Origin: Halobellus rarus
GTDB taxonomy: Archaea; Halobacteriota; Halobacteria; Halobacteriales; Haloferacaceae
NCBI RefSeq assembly: GCF_024494595.1
Contig: NZ_JANHDI010000009.1
Coordinates: 124,001 to 188,000 of the forward strand
Direction of reading: 5' to 3'
DNA: 64,000 nt
Part shown: positions 58,024-64,000 of the stretch, piece by piece
How the letters are laid out: each line of letters starts with the position of its first letter
How positions within the stretch are numbered: the first letter of the stretch is position 1
Translations under genes and position numbers: made by a program
Notes under the pieces: model-generated
Database searches by the model: none
Told to the model about the DNA's origin: nothing
The model's input: only the letters and a program-made list of their open reading frames with translations

Positions 58024-59175
58024 ATGGAAATCAGCAGCTACGAACTGTTCGAGGTTCCCCCCCGGTGGGTCTTCCTCCGGCTAGAAACCGACACCGGACT
58101 GGTCGGCTGGGGGGAGCCGATCGTGGAAGGGCACGCCCGGACCACGGTCACTGCCGTCTCTGAGATCATCGACAACTACCTCATCGGCAAGGATCCGCTG
58201 GATATCGAACGGCACTGGCAGGCGATGTATCGCGGTCGGCACTTCCGCGGGGGACCGATTCTGATGAGTTCGATCGCGGGAATCGACCAAGCGCTGTGGG
58301 ATATCAAGGGGAAACACTACGGCGCACCGATCTACGATCTGATCGGCGGACGTTCTCGCGATAGGATCGAGGTCTACCAGTGGATCGGCGGGGACACCCC
58401 CGCCGCGCTGGCGGATGCGGCGGTCACGGCGGTCGAAAACGGATATAACACGCTCAAGATGGCGCCGATCGGCCAGTTCCGGCGGATCGATTCCCCCGCG
58501 ACGGTCTCGAAGGCCTGCGAGCGCGTCGCCGCCGTGCGCGACGCCGTCGGTGACGACATCGACATCGCAGTCGACTTCCGCGGTCGAGTCACGAAAGGGA
58601 TGGCCAAGTGGACTGCGGCCGAGATGGACGAGTACGACGCGATGTTCTACGAGGAGCCGTTGCTGCCCGAACACTTCGACGCGCTCCCCGACGTTGCCGC
58701 CCACAGCAAGACGCCGCTGGCGTCGGGCGAACGGATGTACTCCCGCTGGGAGTTCAAACGAACTATCGACGAGGGGCTCGTGGATATCGTCCAGCCGGAT
58801 CCCTCACACGCCGGGGGCATCTCGGAGACGAAAAAGATCGCCAGCGCGGCCGAAGCGGCAGACATCCAGGTCGCGCTCCACTGTCCGCTGGGACCGATTG
58901 CGTTCGCGACCTGCGTCCAGCTCGATATGTCGATTCACAACGCCATCGCCCAGGCGCAGAATCTTGACATCCACACACCGTACGAAAACGAGCATCTCGC
59001 GTACCTCGACGATCCGGATATCTTCAGCTTCGAGAACGGGTACGTGACGGCCCCGGATGCACCGGGGTTGGGCCTCGAAATCGACGAAGAGGCAGTCCGA
59101 GAACGGTCCCAAACCGGACTCGACTGGCAGAACCCGATCTGGTACCACCACGACGGTAGCGTCGCCGAGTGGTAG
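58024..59175 (+). CDS. Enolase-superfamily sugar acid dehydratase (galactonate dehydratase-like)
   Basis: 383 residues. The metal ligands align with those of E. coli D-galactonate dehydratase at a constant offset of one: D184 (AVDFRGRV), E210 (MFYEEPLL), E236 (ASGERMYS); the general base is H286 in VALHCPLGPIAFAT. The general acid His of that enzyme (His185, in DFHGRV) is Arg186 here, and the following VHRPMAK is VTKGMAK. So the fold and metal site are kept but the substrate or leaving-group chemistry may differ. It follows the second kinase by about 90 bp with its own TATA-like GTATATTATGG. Confidence 0.9.
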   Translation: MEISSYELFEVPPRWVFLRLETDTGLVGWGEPIVEGHARTTVTAVSEIIDNYLIGKDPLDIERHWQAMYRGRHFRGGPILMSSIAGIDQALWDIKGKHYGAPIYDLIGGRSRDRIEVYQWIGGDTPAALADAAVTAVENGYNTLKMAPIGQFRRIDSPATVSKACERVAAVRDAVGDDIDIAVDFRGRVTKGMAKWTAAEMDEYDAMFYEEPLLPEHFDALPDVAAHSKTPLASGERMYSRWEFKRTIDEGLVDIVQPDPSHAGGISETKKIASAAEAADIQVALHCPLGPIAFATCVQLDMSIHNAIAQAQNLDIHTPYENEHLAYLDDPDIFSFENGYVTAPDAPGLGLEIDEEAVRERSQTGLDWQNPIWYHHDGSVAEW

Positions 59176-59615
59176 CTCGAACGAACATTTCGGTGATATC
59201 AGTCACAATCATTCACTACCACTGAATAATTGTTATATTTATGTGACTCACACGCAAACTGGACAAGCCGGTCGACTCTTTCTCTCGATTATCCCCGTGT
59301 GAATCTAATACACGTTGTTTTCCGTTGAAATGGGAGAGGTTTGTTTCCTCAAACCCCCTTTCTGGGAGAGCTATTCACCCAAGTGCTAACGGACGTACAT
59401 TCGTTATTGTCTACTTCTCTCGTGTGCGCTGTCGTACTCGACTTTGGCACTTCGATCGATGACACTAGAAAATTATTCACTCATTCCGAAAAATAAGAGT
59501 TCCTCACGGCCAGATATATCATTAATTATGATCGCATTGATATTGTCCCAACGGGAGGCTCTCGAAAAATTCTGAATTAGTGAATAACCGAGATCGAAGA
59601 GGTAACGAGACCAGG
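59176..59615. other. Intergenic region between dehydratase and IclR genes
   Basis: 440 bp between convergent genes. It is A/T-rich compared with the flanks. No native reading frame or repeat was seen. T-runs after 59270 and 59340 could be terminators for the dehydratase transcript. Confidence 0.4.
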
Positions 59616-60368
59616 TTACTCCTGCCGTATTCGTCGTCGAATCCGGTTTGCTGAACTGAGAACGAGTCCCGACGCGTCCTGCTGGAGGGTCTTGCCCGAG
59701 AGGTGTTCGTCGCTGCCAGTCACGCAGACAGCGCCGAGCAACGTGTCGTCGGAGTCGGTGACTGCCGAGGCGATACCCCTGACACCGTCGCGCCACTCCT
59801 CTCTGTTCAGCGCGAGTCCCCGGCTCTGAACCTCGTCGAGGTGGCTCAACAGCTCCGATCTGTCGGTCAGCGTGCTTTCGGTATAGTAGCCCAGCGAGAC
59901 GTCGTCTAAGACCGCCGTGCGTTCCTCGCGGTCCATCGCTGCCAACATCGCTTTTCCACCCGCAGAACAGTGTAGCGGGAGGCGATCGCCGATCTCGACG
60001 ATCCGCTCCCTATCACTGTGCGTGGCGGTCTCGATACAGACAGCCGCTCTGTCCTGTGCCACGACAAGGTTTGCGGCGAATCCTGCACTCGCGAGTGCGC
60101 GAACCTCCTCGGCCCCGGCTTGGTAGATCCGGTACCGATGCCGGACGGTCGTTCCCACCTCGAGGAATCTGAGACTCGCGTGGTACTTCCATCCGCTCCG
60201 GTCGACGTATCCGAGGTCTACGAGCGTCTGGAGGTGGTTGTGGACCGAACTCTTCGACAGCGAGAGGTGTTCGTTGAGCTCCGTGACTGTCGCTCCCTCC
60301 AGTTCGAGCAACGCGTCGATGACGCGCGCACTGGTAGCTGTCGCCTTGACTGGCGGGTCCTCGTTCAT
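59616..60368 (-). CDS. IclR-family transcriptional regulator
   Basis: 250 residues from ATG at 60368 (MNEDPPVKATATSARVIDAL). Winged helix LLELEGATVTELNEHLSLSK and SSVHNHLQTLVDLGYVDRSG. The C-terminal IclR effector-binding domain includes LPLHCSAGGKAMLAAMDREE, a SRGLALNREEWRDGVRGIAS signature, and GSDEHLSGKTL. It would sense a sugar acid and control the transporter and enzymes on both sides. A perfect palindrome lies 30 bp before its ATG. Confidence 0.94.
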   Translation of the reverse strand: MNEDPPVKATATSARVIDALLELEGATVTELNEHLSLSKSSVHNHLQTLVDLGYVDRSGWKYHASLRFLEVGTTVRHRYRIYQAGAEEVRALASAGFAANLVVAQDRAAVCIETATHSDRERIVEIGDRLPLHCSAGGKAMLAAMDREERTAVLDDVSLGYYTESTLTDRSELLSHLDEVQSRGLALNREEWRDGVRGIASAVTDSDDTLLGAVCVTGSDEHLSGKTLQQDASGLVLSSANRIRRRIRQE

Positions 60369-60397
60369 ATGTCTGTGTCTTGTTCCCAACCCTCATA

Positions 60398-60420
60398 ATT
60401 GTTCGGAATCGTCGAACAAT
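60398..60420. promoter_or_regulatory. Palindrome between IclR and the ABC importer, likely operator
   Basis: ATTGTTCG-GAATCGT-CGAACAAT, a perfect 8-bp inverted repeat with a 7-base spacer. It is 30 bp upstream of the IclR start and 193 bp upstream of the solute-binding gene. Position and symmetry fit the binding site of a dimeric IclR protein acting on its own gene and perhaps on the importer. Confidence 0.6.
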
Positions 60421-60612
60421 CGAGAAACAGCGTTGTTTCACGGCTCAGACGGTCGCTACCAGTCGGTTAGTTCCAATTCGGAATCGCACCCCTATTTTGG
60501 GACAATATTTATTATGGTTGCTTACATCGGGTGGTGACGAGGCAGGAACAGGCACCGCTGCGACTTCGAGGTCGATCGGCGGGGACAAGATTCCTGTTTA
60601 GGAGTCGAACAT

Positions 60613-62139
60613 ATGGCAGACAACAATCGCAATCGAGTTTCGCGTCGTAGAATGCTTCAGGCACTCGGCGTCTCCGCTGCGGCCGGGCTTGCCGGCTGTG
60701 GTGGCAGAGGCGGCGGGTCGACGTCGACGAATACGGACAGTGGAGGGGGCGGTGATTCCGGCGGCGACGGCGGTGGCGGCGATAGCGGCGACAGCGGCCT
60801 CCCGTCGCAGTCGGAAGCTGTCGAGGAGTGGGGGCAACGAATCAACGAATACGCCCGGGAGTCGGGGATCGACTGGCAGCAGTTCGAGGGCACGTCGCTT
60901 ATCTTCGGGATGAACGTTCACCCGTTCACCTCGGTCACCGAACCGCTGCTTCCGTACTTCGAGGAACTGACGGGGATCTCAGTCACGTACAACACCTTCC
61001 CTGAGGACCAGCTCTGGCAGAAGCTCACGCTCGACCTCAACAACGAGAGTGGCGTCTTCGACGGCTTCTTCCTCGGGCTGTGGCCCAGCGCCCGCTACCA
61101 CAACGCGGGCTGGGTCAAGGATCTCAACCAGTACATCAACGATTCGAGCCTGACCGATCAGGACTGGCTCGCGACGGGAGATTGGCCCGAATCGGCGCTG
61201 AACGCGTTCACGTACGGCGACGGCGATCTGATCTCGCTACCGTTCGGTGTCGAGGCGTACGGTGCAGTGGCGTACGACGTGCCGTCCGTGGAGGCGGTCG
61301 GTATGGAGCCGCCGTCCAGCTACCCGGAACTCCGTGACCTCGCACAGGCAATCCACGAATCCGACGAGGTCGACCGCGCGGGGATCGCATCGCGTGCGAG
61401 CTCGACGACGCTGTCGTCGGCGAACTGGGCGACGGTGTTCAAATCGTACGACGCCGAGTGGATCGACTACGACGCTCGCGAGGCGACACTGAACTCCGAT
61501 CGGGGGATCGCGTCGCTGGAGATCTTCGCGGAGATGATGGGCGATTACGGTCCGGCCGACATCGGAAACTTCGATTGGTACCGCTCGAACCAGGCGATGG
61601 GTAACGGGGACGTCGGGATGGCGCTGCACACCCCCTCGGCGATCGGCCCCTGGACGCAGGAACAGATCGACCGGACGGAGTGGCTTCCGCCGCTTCCCGG
61701 CCCCGACGGGACGCAACTCGCGAGCACCTGGGAGTGGGGGCTCGGGATCAGCGAGTACACCGAGAACCCCAACGCCGCGTGGCTCTTCCTGCAGTGGGCG
61801 CTCTCGCGCCCGATGATGCTACTCACGAACACCCAGCAGTGGGAGGGACAGGCCGTCTACGGTCCCGCTCGATCCAACTGGCTGTTCGAGCAGGACGAGT
61901 ACCAAGAGCTGGGTCCGAAGGAGTCCTGGAACGAGGCGCACAGACAGGGAATGGAGATGGTGCCCTCGGATCCGCCGCCGGTTCCGCTCCACACGCCGCA
62001 GAACATGGATATGATGACCGAGGCGGCGATCGCGATGAACAACGCCGTGACCGACAGCAAGAGTGCCTCCGAGGCGCTCGACGACGCGGCTCCGCCGATC
62101 ACGGAGTACGCGAAGGAAATCCCGGAGGCGTACCTGTAA
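60613..62139 (+). CDS. ABC sugar importer, Tat-exported binding lipoprotein
   Basis: 508 residues. Signal SRRRMLQALGVSAAAGLAGC (twin arginine and lipobox LAGC) followed by a glycine/serine/aspartate linker at about residues 30-62. The rest has the type 1 extracellular solute-binding fold with EELTGISVTYNTFPEDQLWQ, SYPELRDLAQAIHESDEVDR, GDVGMALHTPSAIGPWTQEQ and NAAWLFLQWALSRPM. It should bind a sugar, polyol or sugar acid outside the cell. First gene of the importer operon. The promoter may be CAATATTTATTATGG at about 60506-60520. Confidence 0.93.
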   Translation: MADNNRNRVSRRRMLQALGVSAAAGLAGCGGRGGGSTSTNTDSGGGGDSGGDGGGGDSGDSGLPSQSEAVEEWGQRINEYARESGIDWQQFEGTSLIFGMNVHPFTSVTEPLLPYFEELTGISVTYNTFPEDQLWQKLTLDLNNESGVFDGFFLGLWPSARYHNAGWVKDLNQYINDSSLTDQDWLATGDWPESALNAFTYGDGDLISLPFGVEAYGAVAYDVPSVEAVGMEPPSSYPELRDLAQAIHESDEVDRAGIASRASSTTLSSANWATVFKSYDAEWIDYDAREATLNSDRGIASLEIFAEMMGDYGPADIGNFDWYRSNQAMGNGDVGMALHTPSAIGPWTQEQIDRTEWLPPLPGPDGTQLASTWEWGLGISEYTENPNAAWLFLQWALSRPMMLLTNTQQWEGQAVYGPARSNWLFEQDEYQELGPKESWNEAHRQGMEMVPSDPPPVPLHTPQNMDMMTEAAIAMNNAVTDSKSASEALDDAAPPITEYAKEIPEAYL

Positions 62140-62182
62140 CCTCCTTAGGGGGAACGCATCCGGATGGGTTCCTCTCACAACT

Positions 62183-63118
62183 ATGCTCGGAACAAAATAC
62201 GTGCGTTCGCGGCTGGACCGGGTCGGCTCTCGGGAGCCACTGCTGAACCGGATCGACATCTCCGACCGAACGCTCAAATGGCTGTTTCTGCTCCCCTCGG
62301 TCGCGATCTTGGCCTTCCTCGCGATCTATCCGTTCATTCAGGGCATCTGGATGAGCTTTCACGAGTGGCCACTCGCGGCCGACACGCGAACGTGGGTCGG
62401 CCTCGCCAACTACGAGGCGCTCGTGGAGTCGGAGCGTTTCCTCGGATCCGCCAGAGCGACCGTCGTCTTCACCGGCGTCTCGGTGACGCTCGAACTGATC
62501 CTCGGCGTCGCTTTGGCGCTGTACCTGCGGTCACTCACCGGCAACTGGCGGCCGATATTCAGGACAATCTTCATCCTTCCGATGGTGATGACGCCGATCG
62601 CGACCGGGCTGATGTGGCGGCTGCTGCTCAACGGTCAGATCGGCGTCGTGAACTGGATGATCATAAACTTCTTGGGGATGACACCACCCTCCTGGACGTC
62701 GTCGCCGACGGTCGCGATGGCGACGGTCATTATGATCGACATCTGGCAGTGGACGCCGCTCATCGTGATGATCGTCTACGCGGGGCTGTTGTCCATCCCC
62801 GAGACGATGTACGAGGCGGCGCGCGTCGACGGAGCTCCCAAGCTTGCGGTGTTCCGACACATCACGCTGCCGCAGATCAAATATATGATCGGAATCGCAG
62901 TGGTCTTCAGGCTAATGCGGAGCTTCCGTAGCTTCGATATCATCTGGTTGGTGACGAACGGCGGTCCCGGGACCGCGACGGAGATCTTGAACATCTACCT
63001 CTACCGGGTCGCGTTCGTCAACCTCCAGGGCGGCGAGGCGGCCGCGCTCGGCATCATCTTGCTCGTCGTGACGATCGCAATTACGATGGGCATCATCAGG
63101 GGGCTGGGTATGCAATGA
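62183..63118 (+). CDS. ABC sugar importer permease 1 (MalF/UgpA type)
   Basis: 311 residues from ATG at 62183 (MLGTKYVRSRLDRVGSREPL). Six helices; the EAA loop that docks the ATPase is YEAARVDGAPKLAVFRHITL followed by PQIKY. NGGPGTATEILNIYLYRVAF is the usual C-terminal region. In-frame sequence upstream overlaps the binding-protein gene and is not used. Forms a heterodimer with the next gene's product. Confidence 0.93.
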   Translation: MLGTKYVRSRLDRVGSREPLLNRIDISDRTLKWLFLLPSVAILAFLAIYPFIQGIWMSFHEWPLAADTRTWVGLANYEALVESERFLGSARATVVFTGVSVTLELILGVALALYLRSLTGNWRPIFRTIFILPMVMTPIATGLMWRLLLNGQIGVVNWMIINFLGMTPPSWTSSPTVAMATVIMIDIWQWTPLIVMIVYAGLLSIPETMYEAARVDGAPKLAVFRHITLPQIKYMIGIAVVFRLMRSFRSFDIIWLVTNGGPGTATEILNIYLYRVAFVNLQGGEAAALGIILLVVTIAITMGIIRGLGMQ

Positions 63119-63996
63119 GTACGAGAAATCTTCCAGACATCGGCTCGGCAGTAACGTTCGCGACCGAGAACCCGCGGGCAGCGCTCGCGACCGCGATCAA
63201 GTACGGCGCGGGTATCATCGTCGCCATCTGGATGCTGTTTCCCATCTACTGGATGGTGACGGTAAGCATCCAGCCGCAGGAAGTCATTATGAACTGGCCG
63301 CCGCGGTTCCTGTTCTTCACGCCGGTTCTCGAGCACTACGTGACGCTCTTCACCGAGCAGAACTTCGGTCGGTATCTGTTCAACAGCTTCGTCGTCGCGG
63401 CCGGGGCAGTGCTGATCAGCGTCATCATCGGCGTTCCAGCGGCGTACAGCCTCTCGCGGATGGACGTGTACGGTGGCCACCACATCGGCTTCTGGATCCT
63501 CTCGACCCGGATGATCCCGCCGCTCTCGATTATGGTGCCGCTCTTCATCTTCTTCAGCGACGTCGGGCTCGACCGGAGCTTGCTCGGACTGATGATCGTC
63601 CACTTCCTCATCACGCTCCCGATGATCATCTGGATCGTGAAGGGGTTCATCGACGAGTTGCCGCAGTCGCTAGAGGAGTCAGCGATGGTCGACGGCTGCA
63701 ATCGCATCCAGGCGTTCCGAGAGATCGTCGTGCCGCTGGTGATGCCCGGCATCGCCGCCGCGGGGTTCATCTCGTTCATCTTCTCTTGGAACAACTTCCT
63801 CCTGGCGCTGGTGCTGACCGGTGGCGACACGCGAACGGCACCGCTCGTCATCCAGTCATCGATGGGGTATCTCTCCATCAACTGGGGGATGCTCGGCGCC
63901 GCCGGCACAGTCACCGTCCTCCCGGTTGTCCTGATCAGCCTCGCTCTGCGAAACCACTTGGTCGAGGGACTCACGATGGGCGCGGTGAAACAATGA
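63115..63996 (+). CDS. ABC sugar importer permease 2 (MalG/UgpE type)
   Basis: 293 residues; ATG at 63115 overlaps the first permease's stop (ATGA). Six helices with LFPIYWMVTVSIQPQEVIMN, VGVPAAYSLSRMD-like segment IIGVPAAYSLSRMDVYGG, EAA loop EESAMVDGCNRIQAFREIVV then PLVMPGI, and FSWNNFLLALVLTGGDTRTA near the end. Partner of permease 1. The operon continues past the window edge. Confidence 0.93.
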   Translation: MSTRNLPDIGSAVTFATENPRAALATAIKYGAGIIVAIWMLFPIYWMVTVSIQPQEVIMNWPPRFLFFTPVLEHYVTLFTEQNFGRYLFNSFVVAAGAVLISVIIGVPAAYSLSRMDVYGGHHIGFWILSTRMIPPLSIMVPLFIFFSDVGLDRSLLGLMIVHFLITLPMIIWIVKGFIDELPQSLEESAMVDGCNRIQAFREIVVPLVMPGIAAAGFISFIFSWNNFLLALVLTGGDTRTAPLVIQSSMGYLSINWGMLGAAGTVTVLPVVLISLALRNHLVEGLTMGAVKQ

Positions 63997-64000
63997 ACAC
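63993..64000 (+). CDS. Start of the next gene of the importer operon (cut by window edge)
   Basis: ATGAACAC begins here, overlapping the permease stop as ATGA. Only eight bases are visible. The ATP-binding subunit or a catabolic enzyme is expected from the operon logic, but nothing of it can be seen. Confidence 0.4.

Overview
The window is haloarchaeal DNA. Encoded proteins are strongly acidic. Many secreted proteins carry a twin-arginine signal followed by a lipobox. Halophile-specific families are present: HTH_10 (bat-like) regulators, a HalOD1 domain, DUF2080 beside TnpB, and an Orc1/Cdc6 initiator with G/C-string repeats. ATGA, GTGA or TGATG overlaps couple many gene pairs. The genus cannot be fixed from sequence alone. 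No rRNA, tRNA or CRISPR array was seen.

Layout. 0.3-2.8 kb: ABC-2 permease, ATPase and Tat lipoprotein operon plus a small membrane protein. 2.9-7 kb: hypothetical and small membrane proteins, two coupled PH-domain proteins, DUF4870 and a membrane-anchored winged-helix protein. 7.1-12.9 kb: DUF3006 remnant, ABC exporter, SMR pump, two HTH regulators, a V4R-like protein, DUF4013. 13.2-14.6 kb: a decayed IS1341-type element whose tnpB is broken at three places. 14.7-24.9 kb: small membrane proteins, HTH_10 regulator, cupin, and two copies of a module made of a CPBP-family protein divergent from a winged-helix gene coupled to small membrane proteins (DUF7521-like), with an SDR enzyme, a broken LURP-one-type gene and an HtpX-like protease between them. 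24.9-31.2 kb: a replication-origin region. An Orc1/Cdc6 gene is flanked on both sides by at least seven C/G-string repeats and by three inverted repeats with 10-bp arms and 21-22 bp spacing. An apparently intact DUF2080-TnpB element has landed inside it, and truncated, chimeric genes surround it. So the molecule is a megaplasmid or a chromosome region with an additional origin.

31.5-42.7 kb: universal stress proteins with a Na/phosphate symporter-like protein, a thioredoxin-CcdA-lipoprotein operon, a third winged-helix/small membrane protein pair behind a large lipoprotein, a cupin, HalOD1. 42.7-52.8 kb: a two-gene Tat lipoprotein operon, a zinc-ribbon ArsR-like regulator, a methyltransferase, a Tat-exported serine hydrolase with a separate membrane ORF, two HTH_10 regulators, an alpha/beta hydrolase and a cytochrome P450, then a decayed amidohydrolase.

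53.6-64 kb: a coherent catabolic cluster. Two FGGY kinases, a PdxA-like dehydrogenase, a galactonate-dehydratase-like enolase-superfamily enzyme, an IclR regulator with a perfect palindrome beside it, and an ABC sugar importer (lipoprotein plus two permeases). The importer would bring in a sugar, polyol or sugar acid; the dehydratase, kinases and dehydrogenase would process it; IclR would control it. The substrate is not determined.

Strongest candidates for something undescribed: the repeated winged-helix / small membrane protein / CPBP module, the origin with its regularly spaced inverted repeats, the solo TnpB-end-like hairpin elements, and the sugar-acid cluster with its altered dehydratase active site.
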